This document shows, in pieces, positions 16,964-25,716 of a stretch of 64,000 bases of DNA; within the stretch, counting starts at the first letter, position 1, and each line of letters starts with the position of its first letter. The stretch lies in NCBI RefSeq assembly GCF_900314615.1, contig NZ_OMWA01000001.1, forward strand, positions 69,546 to 133,545. The letters are read 5' to 3'. A model generated the notes under the pieces. It saw only the letters and a program-made list of their open reading frames with translations, searched no databases and was not told the DNA's origin. The stretch is from an uncultured Methanobrevibacter sp. Lineage in GTDB: Archaea; Methanobacteriota; Methanobacteria; Methanobacteriales; Methanobacteriaceae. Made by a program: the position numbers and the translations under genes.

Positions 16964-17788
16964 ATGTCGCAATTTCAGGAAGATATGATATTTAAAAATG
17001 TTGGTGAAGAAGATGCAAGGATACTTTTAGATATAATTGGGAAAAAATCTAAAAAAGTAAAAATTTGGACAAAAGAGCTAAGGCTACTTGATCCGGCAGC
17101 GTTCAAACCTGATATAATACTTGAACTCGATGATGAGATTCTTATAATAGAATTTCAATCAACAAAAGTTGGAAAAAGACATCACAGAAGATTTCATGTC
17201 TATGTTGCAATAACGGATTATAATGTTGAAAATCATGATAAAGAAGTTAATCTTTGTGTTTTTACAACAGCAGAAGAATCTAAACTGATAACTTATCATG
17301 TAAATCAGTATAATGATTTTAAATATGATGTAATAAGCTTATCTGATTATGGCAGCGAAGAAATTATTAATAATATCAATTATAAAATAGAACATAATGA
17401 AGAAATAACTGGAAAAGAATTAGTATTATTCTCCCTAGTTCCTATAATTGAAAAAGAAGGTGAAATAGAAGATTATATTTTTGAGGTAATTAATACATTA
17501 ATTGGTCTTAAAGATTTAGCCTCGTCAATTCAGGCTTTGGTTTTTGGAATTGAATGGTTAATTGTTGATAAATTCGTTGAAAATGAAAATACAAGAAATA
17601 TATTGCAGGATTTATTGGGTGGTAGAATGAGCATGGTTCATGAATATGGGGAAAGGAAAAAAAATAATGAACAAGAAAGGATTGTTAGAAATCAATTAAA
17701 ATCTGGTATGAGGCCGGAAATTATTGCAAGTACTGCAGATATTCCATTATCTAGGGTTCAGGCGATTAAAAGGAAATATAATTTATAA
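16964..17788 (+). CDS. Rpn-family PD-(D/E)XK nuclease (intact copy)
   Basis: 274 residues, the only uninterrupted member of this family in the window. The catalytic core is PD50...E63-x-Q65 (KPDIILELDDEILIIEFQST), followed by RHHRRFHVYVA. A helical second half ends in a small HTH-like tail, GMRPEIIASTADIPLSRVQA. E. coli Rpn relatives are DNA endonucleases that stimulate RecA-independent recombination; this one probably cuts DNA too. GAGGTTTTTTAA precedes the ATG. Array D lies directly upstream and a 3' remnant of the same gene lies downstream. Confidence 0.75.
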   Translation: MSQFQEDMIFKNVGEEDARILLDIIGKKSKKVKIWTKELRLLDPAAFKPDIILELDDEILIIEFQSTKVGKRHHRRFHVYVAITDYNVENHDKEVNLCVFTTAEESKLITYHVNQYNDFKYDVISLSDYGSEEIINNINYKIEHNEEITGKELVLFSLVPIIEKEGEIEDYIFEVINTLIGLKDLASSIQALVFGIEWLIVDKFVENENTRNILQDLLGGRMSMVHEYGERKKNNEQERIVRNQLKSGMRPEIIASTADIPLSRVQAIKRKYNL

Positions 17789-17896
17789 TTCTTTCATTTT
17801 TTTTTATTTTTGTATATGCATTATGTTGAAGGTATAGTTTTTGTTATAATCGGTAAGTGACTCTCTTAAATATGGGGTTTCATCAATTTAGATTTT

Positions 17897-17972
17897 AGTT
17901 TTTTGATTTGAATGGCTCATTGTTGATAAATTTGTTGAAAATGAAAATATAAGAAATATATTGCAAATTTAA
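17897..17972 (+). pseudogene. Remnant copy of part of the Rpn gene
   Basis: From about 17910 to 17971 the sequence nearly repeats 17552-17613 of the intact gene. It translates EWLIVDKFVENENIRNILQI and then stops. Nothing else of the gene is kept. It looks like a leftover of a tandem duplication or of recombination between related copies. Confidence 0.75.
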
Positions 17973-18007
17973 TTTTTCTCAGTTGAATTAAGCATAATTA
18001 GTACATT

Positions 18008-18139
18008 TTAATCATCCATTGAATCCATTTGTTTTATACTTCTAGCCACAGATTCTTTAGCTAATCTAATCGCATACTTTCTGAGATATTCTTCAGACGG
18101 TAAAAGGGTATCTCCAGTATCTTCTGATTTAATTATCAT
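18008..18139 (-). CDS. 43-residue protein, paralogue 1 (unknown)
   Basis: ATG-initiated frame of 43 residues, starting MIIKSEDTGDTLLPSEEYLR and ending SIKQMDSMDD. It aligns without gaps to the next gene (18183-18314): shared positions include KS..TGD.L.P, YLR, AI, AKESV and IKQMDS. Conservation at protein level between two tandem copies argues for real coding. An in-frame ATG 9 bases upstream is possible. It is read in the same direction as the proteasome-like gene. Function unknown; a small partner or substrate is an inference. Confidence 0.55.
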   Translation of the reverse strand: MIIKSEDTGDTLLPSEEYLRKYAIRLAKESVARSIKQMDSMDD

Positions 18140-18182
18140 GTTTATCATATTATTATGGTTATTAATGTATAATTAGTAAATT

Positions 18183-18314
18183 TTACTCGTCTATAGAATC
18201 CATTTGTTTAATAATTTTATCCACGGATTCTTTAGCAGCATTAATTGCCCATAATCTTAAATATCCTTTAGGTGGTATAAGTGCATCTCCAGTCTCTTTT
18301 GATTTAAATATCAT
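18183..18314 (-). CDS. 43-residue protein, paralogue 2 (unknown)
   Basis: Same length and pattern as paralogue 1: it starts MIFKSKETGDALIPPKGYLR and ends KIIKQMDSIDE. AAAGGATGA lies 5 bases before the chosen ATG; an ATG inside that site would add three residues. It begins 53 bp after the proteasome-like gene ends, so all three genes can form one operon. It is mostly one predicted amphipathic helix after an extended start. Confidence 0.58.
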   Translation of the reverse strand: MIFKSKETGDALIPPKGYLRLWAINAAKESVDKIIKQMDSIDE

Positions 18315-18367
18315 GAAAATCATCCTTTTTTAAATATTTATTTTAATTTAATTTTATATTAAAGTTA

Positions 18368-19558
18368 TTATTCATCATTCTTTTCAAAAAATTGAGGGTT
18401 TAAATCTGATTCAAAGTACTGTTTTTTTCTTTTCCAGATGAATCCGTCTCCTTTTGAAATTATGGCAACATCAATATCTCCGCCAACGCTTTCTAAATCT
18501 GTTGAAATTTTTCTTTTTAGGGAGGTGATGTGTATTAATGATTCTCCCATATTTGCTAATTCATTTCTAGGTAAACCTCCAATTGAATCTAAAATTGGTT
18601 TAGTAAATGCTTCTTCTAATTTTTCAAAGTTTTTCAAGAATTCATGTGACTGATTTTCACAACTTTCAATGAATTTATCTATTTCATTATTGAATTCAAT
18701 TAATTGTGCATTTTTAATTTTTTTATTTGAATTTACCTTATTTTTTAATTGTTTGAGATATTCCTCTGTAAATTGATAGAAATAAATAATAATGGCATAT
18801 TTCATGTTTTCATCAATTCCACTTATGAATGTTTTTATAACATCTTTTTGTGCAAATGGTATTATTACATTTTCTTCAAAATTATTCAAATAATTATAAT
18901 TTGATATTTTAATGTTATTTTTGTAATTAAAATGTATATTGAATTGCATGCATGATGGAAACATTTCATTTTCATTGAATCCAGCAATGACTATTCCAGT
19001 ACTCATTGATGCTATGAAATCAAAAAAAATATTTTTTAAAGAATCTATTAATAGTTTCTGTTTATTTGTATCGATTTCAGAGGGGATTAATTCTTCAAAC
19101 TCATAATTATAATTGTTTAGTTCATTAATTTCGTTTAAAAAATCAGGTAGTTTTCTATTTCCTTGACTTATTATAAATTCTTCATAGTCTTCTATGCTGA
19201 TATTTTCAAGTTCCAATTTAATAAAATTTTTAAATAAGGGGAGTGTGATTTCAATTTCATGTTCAATATCAGTTTTTGGAGTATTTTCAGTTAAAAATTT
19301 TAAAAATTCTTCTTTAATCAGTTCAATGTTATTATTTTTCTTAAAATCGGTTTTTCTTTTAAATTCTTTAATTAAAGTTTCCATAGGAATATTTTCAAAA
19401 TCTGCGGATCCAAATATCATTATACCCATAGGGGGTGAATTTGATAACATGAACAGTTTATTAACGCCATTATAGGTTTTAGTTCCACCAACAGTCACAG
19501 CACTATCTGCCGCCATTACAATTGCATTTTTATTCATAATTACAACTTCTGAAGTCAC
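18368..19558 (-). CDS. Proteasome beta-like Ntn hydrolase with large internal insertion
   Basis: 396 residues from a GTG at 19558, chosen because AAGGTG precedes it by 6 bases and it gives M-T-S-E; a GTG 9 bases upstream is less likely. After Met removal, Thr1, Asp17 (TSEVVIMNKNAIVMAADSAV) and Lys33 (TYNGVNK) have exactly the archaeal proteasome beta-subunit spacing. The end, TDLESVGGDIDVAIISKGDG, matches the RDxxSGGxIDVAVI segment with its Asp and Ser. Between them lie about 200 extra, largely helical residues, so the protein is nearly twice normal size. It is probably a self-exposing threonine protease related to HslV/Anbu-like proteins. No ATPase gene is adjacent. Two micro-protein genes follow; array E precedes it. 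Confidence 0.7.
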   Translation of the reverse strand: MTSEVVIMNKNAIVMAADSAVTVGGTKTYNGVNKLFMLSNSPPMGIMIFGSADFENIPMETLIKEFKRKTDFKKNNNIELIKEEFLKFLTENTPKTDIEHEIEITLPLFKNFIKLELENISIEDYEEFIISQGNRKLPDFLNEINELNNYNYEFEELIPSEIDTNKQKLLIDSLKNIFFDFIASMSTGIVIAGFNENEMFPSCMQFNIHFNYKNNIKISNYNYLNNFEENVIIPFAQKDVIKTFISGIDENMKYAIIIYFYQFTEEYLKQLKNKVNSNKKIKNAQLIEFNNEIDKFIESCENQSHEFLKNFEKLEEAFTKPILDSIGGLPRNELANMGESLIHITSLKRKISTDLESVGGDIDVAIISKGDGFIWKRKKQYFESDLNPQFFEKNDE

Positions 19559-19674
19559 AAAATACACCTTATATCATTACTTAATATTTAATAGAGTATT
19601 TGATATTTAAACAATTTTACATTCGATTTAAATCATATTAAGTTATATGTGATGGTTTTTTGGAGTAAATTTTA

Positions 19675-19731
19675 CATAATGGCGACAATTTTACAAAGTG
19701 GGAGCAATTTTACTAAATGAAAACAATTAAG
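19675..19731 (-). repeat. 19-bp phased repeat array E (3 units, minus orientation)
   Basis: On the minus strand the units run from 19731 to 19675 with a 19-bp period (for example TAAAATTGCTCCCACTTTG). They point toward the proteasome-like gene; a TATA-like ACATATAA lies at 19650-19643, 25 bp past the array. Confidence 0.8.
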
Positions 19732-19866
19732 GAATTTTAACGTATATTTTTAATAGAATTATACATTTCTTTTATATATAAAATTCTAGTAATTTCACTT
19801 TTGCAGGTTTAATTAAAATTAATAATCATATTGTTTAAATATAATATTATAACTCATTTCGGTGAT

Positions 19867-20871
19867 ATGATTAAGAATAGAATTGAATATTATGATAATT
19901 TAAGGGTTCTTGCAATATTTGGAATCATTGCAATACATGTTTTCCAGCTTTGGCATCATGGAGAACAGGTAAACGGCATTTATATCTACATGTTTTCAGA
20001 GATTGTAAGGTATGCGGTTCCAATCTTTCTGATGTTAAGCGGTGCGCTATTACTTAATCGCGATATTGAAATTGGTAATTTTTTAAAGCGCAAACTGCCG
20101 AGGATTGCCTATCCGTTCATATTTTATTTAATCATCTCGTTTATTTTATCATTATTTACTGATAAAGGATTTTCATTCAATATATTCTCTCAATACTGGT
20201 ATTTCTGGCTGATTTTTGGAGTATACTTATCTGTGCCGATAATCAATAAGTTTGTTTTAAATTCATCAATAAGAGAAATAGAGTATTTTTTAGTTATATT
20301 TGTCTTGGCCGCAATTTTTTATCAGTTTGTATTATTTTATAATATTGAAAGTTATTTCAATTTGAATTTCTTTGCAGCTCCAATCGGATTTCTGATTTTA
20401 GGTTATTACCTGTCTGTAAAGGACTTTAAAATTGATTCTAGAAAACTTATCATGGTAATGCTTGCTGTTTTTGTAATTGCAACCTTTTTTAAAATGCTAG
20501 AAACCGGTGCCATAATGCCTAAAAATTTTGCTCTTGACTATTCTGCTACACAATCAGCAGTTCTTGCTTCATGGGTTGATGTAAGTATATGGGTAATTCT
20601 GCAGGCAGGATCATTATTCGTCATATTTAAGCATCTGAACTTTGGGAAATTTAGAAAAGCGATTGTTTCAATAAGCAATCTGAGCTATGGGATGTATCTG
20701 ATTCATTCATTGCTGATGTTTTACACAAATCCATTTTTTACAAGTCTACCGAGAAACGGTGTAGAAATATGTTTGGTTATTGTTTTTTATAGTATTTTTG
20801 TCTTTTTAGTTTCATGGCTGATGGTGTTTGTTTTATCAAAAATTCCTGTTGTTGGAAAGTATTGTGCCTAA
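19867..20871 (+). CDS. Membrane acyltransferase (acyltransferase 3 family), copy 1
   Basis: 334 residues from the ATG at 19867, preceded by GGTGAT; an upstream TTG is less likely. The start EYYDNLRVLAIFGIIAIHVF contains the R and H of the acyltransferase-3 family, then KRKLPRIAYPF, and about ten hydrophobic segments run to the end. Such enzymes add O-acetyl or similar groups to sugars across the membrane. It opens the glycan locus. TTTTATATATAAAA about 90 bp upstream is a good TATA candidate. Confidence 0.82.
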   Translation: MIKNRIEYYDNLRVLAIFGIIAIHVFQLWHHGEQVNGIYIYMFSEIVRYAVPIFLMLSGALLLNRDIEIGNFLKRKLPRIAYPFIFYLIISFILSLFTDKGFSFNIFSQYWYFWLIFGVYLSVPIINKFVLNSSIREIEYFLVIFVLAAIFYQFVLFYNIESYFNLNFFAAPIGFLILGYYLSVKDFKIDSRKLIMVMLAVFVIATFFKMLETGAIMPKNFALDYSATQSAVLASWVDVSIWVILQAGSLFVIFKHLNFGKFRKAIVSISNLSYGMYLIHSLLMFYTNPFFTSLPRNGVEICLVIVFYSIFVFLVSWLMVFVLSKIPVVGKYCA

Positions 20872-20945
20872 TGATTTTAGGCAGATAATTATAAGTGGAG
20901 AATCTTAAAAATGTATGATGATAAAAAAGATTCTCCAATTTAATT

Positions 20946-21938
20946 TCAGACTCCGCTTATAGTCTTGACATACGGAATTTTGCTTAAAACATAAGGTAAA
21001 AGCCAGCTTAAAAATACTATTAAAACGAACATTACTGGAAACATCAGGTTTGATCCGGGATTGTGGTATGACAATGCTTTAACGACTATCACATGTGAGA
21101 AGTACATTCCGTAGCTGCACACGCTTAGGGATAGAATTGCCTTTCCGATGAAATTATCTTTGATTCTGTTGAATTTGTTTAATCTGTCAAGACACATTAT
21201 GAATATGAACAGTCCGACTCCCATAAACATGTTTGGCAGGTTTTCATATCTTATTAAATCGATTTTTGCATATCCTAGATATACAAAGACAGTTAAGGAT
21301 ATTATTAGCATTATCAATCCTATGATGCACAGCTTTTTGTCATTTAGTTTAAATTCTTTGTTTGCAATCCAGTAACCTAACACAGGATATCCGATAAAGC
21401 TTGCAAACATATCCAGATTAAAATAGTTCCACAGAGGATATGCGCTGAATGTTTTTAGAATCATTGTAAAAAGCCATATTGCCAAAAAGTATTCAACACC
21501 TTTGATTTTATATTCTTTTATAAATGAGTTTAAAACAGGGATGAATAGATAAATTCCAATTAAAGTCCAGAAATACCATGTGATTGAAGGTTCTCCAATG
21601 AATACATTCCAGATGAACTTTGAATTGTATCCGTGATAGTAGAGTTGACCTAAAATCAGAATAATCCAGAATATGAACGGATAGATGATTCTTGCAAATC
21701 TTCGCTTTAAAAAGTTTTCCAAACTGGGATATTCTCTGTTTAATAGCAGTGCTCCGCTTATCATTAAAAAGATTGGAACGCCTATGTCTCCGATATCGTG
21801 GAATGTCATCTGTGCAATAACTTGTGTAGGTGTTGTCAGTGGGCCGAAAAAGTGGTCAACATGACAGATTATTACAGCTATTATTGCAAATGCTCTTAAG
21901 ACATCATAGTAAAATATTCTTTCTTTTTTGGTTTTCAT
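20946..21938 (-). CDS. Membrane acyltransferase (acyltransferase 3 family), copy 2
   Basis: 330 residues, related to the convergent copy at 19867 over its whole length: FYYDVLRAFAIIAVIICHVD at the start, GVPIFLMISGALLLNRE, RRFARIIYPF, and about ten membrane segments. It probably O-acylates a surface sugar. It is the last gene of a minus-strand operon after the flippase, radical SAM activase and second glf. Two related genes convergent at one locus suggest different acceptor sites on the same glycan. Confidence 0.82.
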   Translation of the reverse strand: MKTKKERIFYYDVLRAFAIIAVIICHVDHFFGPLTTPTQVIAQMTFHDIGDIGVPIFLMISGALLLNREYPSLENFLKRRFARIIYPFIFWIILILGQLYYHGYNSKFIWNVFIGEPSITWYFWTLIGIYLFIPVLNSFIKEYKIKGVEYFLAIWLFTMILKTFSAYPLWNYFNLDMFASFIGYPVLGYWIANKEFKLNDKKLCIIGLIMLIISLTVFVYLGYAKIDLIRYENLPNMFMGVGLFIFIMCLDRLNKFNRIKDNFIGKAILSLSVCSYGMYFSHVIVVKALSYHNPGSNLMFPVMFVLIVFLSWLLPYVLSKIPYVKTISGV

Positions 21939-21956
21939 TATATCTTAACTTTCTAA

Positions 21957-23054
21957 TTATTCAAGTGTTTTAACTAGTTTTAAAGCTTCATCAATTACCT
22001 GCCACATGTCAAAGTATTGATACATTCCAAGTCTTCCACCAAAAATAACTTTGTCTTCTTTTTTAGAAAGTTCAACATATTTATTGTATAATTCTGAATT
22101 TTTCTCATCATTCATAGGATAATATGCTTCTTCACCTTTCACCCAATTTTTAGGGTATTCTCTTGTAATAATGGTTTTTGGAGATTCTGAGCTTTCAAAA
22201 TGTTTATGTTCAATTATTCTTGTGTATGGGGTCTCTGCATCAGTGTAATTGATTACTGCATTTCCTTGGTAGTTTTCTATATCTAAAGTTTCAAACTCAA
22301 AATTTAAACCTCTGTATTCCAGTTCTCCATAGCAATAATCATAATATTCATCAATCATGCCGGTAAATAGTACTTTATCAGCAATATTTAGCCATTTTTC
22401 TTTGTCATCAAAGAAATCTGTGTTGAGTTTTACTTCAATTCCTTCAAGCATTTTTTCAACAATTTTTGTGTATCCTCCAATTGGGATTCCCTGATATAAA
22501 TCATTGAAATAGTTGTTATCATAAGTAAATCTTACTGGAAGTCTTTTGATAATGAATGCTGGAAGTTCTGTGCATTTTCTCCCCCACTGTTTTTCAGTAT
22601 ATCCTTTAACAAGTTTCTCGTAAATGTCTTTACCAATTAATGAAATTGCTTGTTCTTCAAGGTTTTGAGGATTATCCACTTTTGCTTCAGCTTTTTGTTC
22701 TTCAATTTTAGCTTTAGCTTCGGCAGGAGTTTTAACTCCCCACATTTGATAAAATGTATTCATGTTGAATGGTAAGTTGTATAATTCACCGTTGTAATTG
22801 GCAACAGGGGAGTTTGTAAATCTGTTAAAGTCTGCAAACTGGTTGATATATTCCCAAACTTCTTTATTGTTTGTGTGAAAAATATGCGCACCATATTTGT
22901 GGACATTAATGTTTTCTTTTAACTTAGTATATGCATTTCCAGCAATATGGTCTCTTTTTTCTATCACTAAACATTTTTTTCCAGCTTTTGTCATTTCATG
23001 TGCAAAAACTGCACCAAAAAGACCAGCACCTACTATTAAATAATCATACTTCAT
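21957..23054 (-). CDS. glf: UDP-galactopyranose mutase (copy 2)
   Basis: 365 residues with FAD motif VGAGLFGAVFAHEM, IEKRDHIAGNAY, HIFHTNNKEVW and YTEKQWGRKC. This is the common bacterial-type Glf; copy 1 at 3128 is clearly different in sequence (for example YGPHIYHTN against YGAHIFHTN), so they are not a recent duplication. It supplies UDP-galactofuranose for the locus. It follows the activase gene after 99 bp and is 18 bp before the acyltransferase gene. Confidence 0.95.
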   Translation of the reverse strand: MKYDYLIVGAGLFGAVFAHEMTKAGKKCLVIEKRDHIAGNAYTKLKENINVHKYGAHIFHTNNKEVWEYINQFADFNRFTNSPVANYNGELYNLPFNMNTFYQMWGVKTPAEAKAKIEEQKAEAKVDNPQNLEEQAISLIGKDIYEKLVKGYTEKQWGRKCTELPAFIIKRLPVRFTYDNNYFNDLYQGIPIGGYTKIVEKMLEGIEVKLNTDFFDDKEKWLNIADKVLFTGMIDEYYDYCYGELEYRGLNFEFETLDIENYQGNAVINYTDAETPYTRIIEHKHFESSESPKTIITREYPKNWVKGEEAYYPMNDEKNSELYNKYVELSKKEDKVIFGGRLGMYQYFDMWQVIDEALKLVKTLE

Positions 23055-23153
23055 AATATCATATATTTTCTACTAATTATTTTAAATTTTATCTTTTTTT
23101 TTGATTTAGAAGATATTGCCCAAAGATTTTTTTCAGAATTTGAGTGTTGTTAA

Positions 23154-23873
23154 TTAAATTTCGATAATTTCTGTAGTAGGAATAATTTCTTTTAATTTTT
23201 CATAAAATTCTTTAATTTCTCTATCATCTATTTTTTCATAATATTGTTCTTTATTTAAAATATCATATTTTTTTCTTGCGAGATTGTGGAGTTCAAATAT
23301 CTCTAAATGTTTAGGTTGATAAGTTTTTAGTAAATCTAAAATTAATTTTGTATCTTTAAGGATGAATTTTGTTATTGGTATTCTAAATGTAGTTTTTTTT
23401 AAATCAAGTAGTTTTATATTATTTAAATATTGGTCAATTTTTCCTCCAATTACTTTTTTGCAATTTTCATGATTAATCATTTTAATGTCAACAATAAATT
23501 CATCACTATATTTTTTAGCAATTTTTAAATATTTTTCAGGAACAAATAGTGCTGTTTCAAAGCAAATATTGATATTTTTATTTTTTAGGGATTTTAAAAG
23601 AGGTTCTAAATCATTAATTTGAAGTAGAGGTTCTCCTCCAGAAAAGGTCACTCCACCTCCTGTTTCATAGAATGGTTTGTCTTTAACGATTTCTTGTTCC
23701 AATTTCTCCAACGAGATATCATATCCAAATTCTCCTTGGATTTTAGATGAAATACATTCTGGATTAGCACACCATGGACATTTTAAGTTGCAACCTTTAA
23801 GAAATACAGTTGTTCTTATTCCTGGACCATCATGGAGTGAAAAATGTTGGATGTTCGTAATTCGTACAGTCAT
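23154..23873 (-). CDS. Glycyl radical enzyme activase (radical SAM, PflA-like)
   Basis: 239 residues. HDGPGIRTTVFLKGCNLKCP leads into the cluster motif C28-x3-C32-x2-C35, and TFSGGEPLLQ contacts SAM. The ferredoxin-like cysteine insertion of most dehydratase activases is missing, so it is of the short PflA type. It makes the 5'-deoxyadenosyl radical that abstracts hydrogen from the glycine of its partner. The only partner in view is the glycyl radical enzyme at 25717, read divergently with the flippase gene between. Confidence 0.88.
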   Translation of the reverse strand: MTVRITNIQHFSLHDGPGIRTTVFLKGCNLKCPWCANPECISSKIQGEFGYDISLEKLEQEIVKDKPFYETGGGVTFSGGEPLLQINDLEPLLKSLKNKNINICFETALFVPEKYLKIAKKYSDEFIVDIKMINHENCKKVIGGKIDQYLNNIKLLDLKKTTFRIPITKFILKDTKLILDLLKTYQPKHLEIFELHNLARKKYDILNKEQYYEKIDDREIKEFYEKLKEIIPTTEIIEI

Positions 23874-23890
23874 TTTATTGTCCGTAATTG

Positions 23891-25318
23891 TTAGTTTCTT
23901 CCTAAAATCTCTTTTACAATATATTTGTCGTCATCATCAAATACTCTTAAAATGAAAATTGTTACAAAATATATTATTATTCCTACTGGAATAGCTATCC
24001 ACATATTTAAGTTTAAGAAATATAATGCAATTCCTAATATTACAGATCCGATAATTATTTTTCCAATACTAAAATAAAATCTTTTATCTGGGGATATAAT
24101 CTGTTTCATAGAGTATAAATATAGGAATAGGAGTAATAAATCAGTCAATACTGTTGTTATTGCAGCTCCATTATATGTGTATTTAGGAATCATAAATAAG
24201 TTCAAAACTACATTAAATATTACAGCAATGAAATTGAGTTTTGTCACTGTCATTTCTTTAAATGATGCATTTAAAACGGTTGCTATTGATGCATTGAAGA
24301 ATACTAAGCAAACTGTCCATATTAATATGGATAAAGGTGTTGAAGCAGCCGCATATTCTCTGCCGAAGAATAAAACAACAATATCTGTTGAATAAAATTG
24401 AGTTGCAATAGCAATTGGGATGATGATAAGCATTAGATATTTAGTTGACTTTTCAAAACTAACAGATAACATTTTCTTATCATTTTTAAACATTCTGCTC
24501 ATTACAGGAAATATAACTGCAGTATAAACTCCATAAAATAAGGTTAAAACAGAAATAAGTCTATAAGTTGCATTATATATTCCTGTTGCATAGTCTCCGG
24601 CCATAGGGGTAAGCATAATCATGTCAACGGAATAATATAATGTTGATAGTAAACCCCCTACTGCAAAGGGTATTGCTGCGATTGTTATTTTTTTACAGAA
24701 TTCTTTGTCGAATTGAATAGTAACTTTTGTAATATGCTTGTTAAGTGCATAAAATATATAAGTTAGTGCAATAATGTTTGAAAGGACATATGCAAAAGTT
24801 ATTCCAAAAATACCTGTATCTGTAAAAATTACGATGAAAACAAAAAGTAATAATAATGAATTCATTATTGTATTACCAATTGCTTGGTATTTTCCTTCTT
24901 CAACAGCTTGAAATGTGCTACTAAATAAACTAAAGAATGATTTAATAATAGATTCTATTGTAAATAGTAATGTAATCTGAATTGTAAGTGGGTTACATTT
25001 CATTATTATTAATATAATTAAGGATATTCCAAAATTAAAAGTAGAAAATAAAGATTTTAAAGGAATTGCATTTCCCAGGTAATGATTAGCCGAATCATAA
25101 TCTGTCGCTACATGTCTGATGATATGGGTTCCAACACCTAAATCATTTAATACCGTTAAAATTCCTGTAAATGATATTGCAAATCCTAAAATCCCGTAAT
25201 CATTAACTCCTAAGTATTGTGCAATAACGATTGTCCAAATAAACCCACAAATGCTGGCAATTATTTGTGATATTAATAGCCAACTCATATTTTTAAATAT
25301 TTTTCGCACTTGACTCAT
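23891..25318 (-). CDS. Polysaccharide flippase (Wzx/MOP family)
   Basis: 475 residues with about twelve to fourteen hydrophobic segments. The N-terminal pattern SWLLISQIIASICGFIWTIV, AQYLGVNDYGILGFA is typical for oligosaccharide flippases. It likely moves lipid-linked glycan units to the outer face. It is first in the minus-strand operon and 17 bp ahead of the activase gene. The divergent 398-bp spacer holds the promoters. Confidence 0.87.
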   Translation of the reverse strand: MSQVRKIFKNMSWLLISQIIASICGFIWTIVIAQYLGVNDYGILGFAISFTGILTVLNDLGVGTHIIRHVATDYDSANHYLGNAIPLKSLFSTFNFGISLIILIIMKCNPLTIQITLLFTIESIIKSFFSLFSSTFQAVEEGKYQAIGNTIMNSLLLLFVFIVIFTDTGIFGITFAYVLSNIIALTYIFYALNKHITKVTIQFDKEFCKKITIAAIPFAVGGLLSTLYYSVDMIMLTPMAGDYATGIYNATYRLISVLTLFYGVYTAVIFPVMSRMFKNDKKMLSVSFEKSTKYLMLIIIPIAIATQFYSTDIVVLFFGREYAAASTPLSILIWTVCLVFFNASIATVLNASFKEMTVTKLNFIAVIFNVVLNLFMIPKYTYNGAAITTVLTDLLLLFLYLYSMKQIISPDKRFYFSIGKIIIGSVILGIALYFLNLNMWIAIPVGIIIYFVTIFILRVFDDDDKYIVKEILGRN

Positions 25319-25716
25319 AAAATCAACAGTTCTGTATTTTAATTATAAATTTCTTCTAAACGGATAATGTTTATTTTTTAATAATTAAATTAGTTTAAAT
25401 GTAATATATTTTCTTTATTGAAGTTTGTATAAATAAATTTTTTGTTAATGTTAATATTATAAGATGTTATTGAAATATGACTTAAATTTATTAAAACTAA
25501 TTTTTGAAAATTATATTTTTTAACTAAAAAATATTCGGTTTTTATTGAATATCTGATTTTAATGGGCAAATTCTTTAAAATTATTTTTTTTTAGTCCGAG
25601 TTTATTTTACAAAATTTTATGTATAATGGATAAATAATATAAAATTGATAAATATGATTTCATTATATATTCAAATAGATTTTGATATTTATTTATAAAT
25701 TGAATTTGGTGTATTT
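25319..25716. other. Divergent, very A+T-rich promoter region
   Basis: No gene seen. Toward the right, CATTATATATTC (near 25660) and TATTTATAAATT (near 25688) are TATA candidates for the glycyl radical enzyme, which has GGTG before its ATG. Toward the left, ATTTATAATT close to 25340 could serve the flippase gene with a very short leader. No 19-bp array is present. Confidence 0.4.

Noticed and set aside
20946..23054. The two glf copies or the two acyltransferases as ends of a composite transposon
   Set aside because: The copies differ too much in DNA and have no terminal repeats or transposase.
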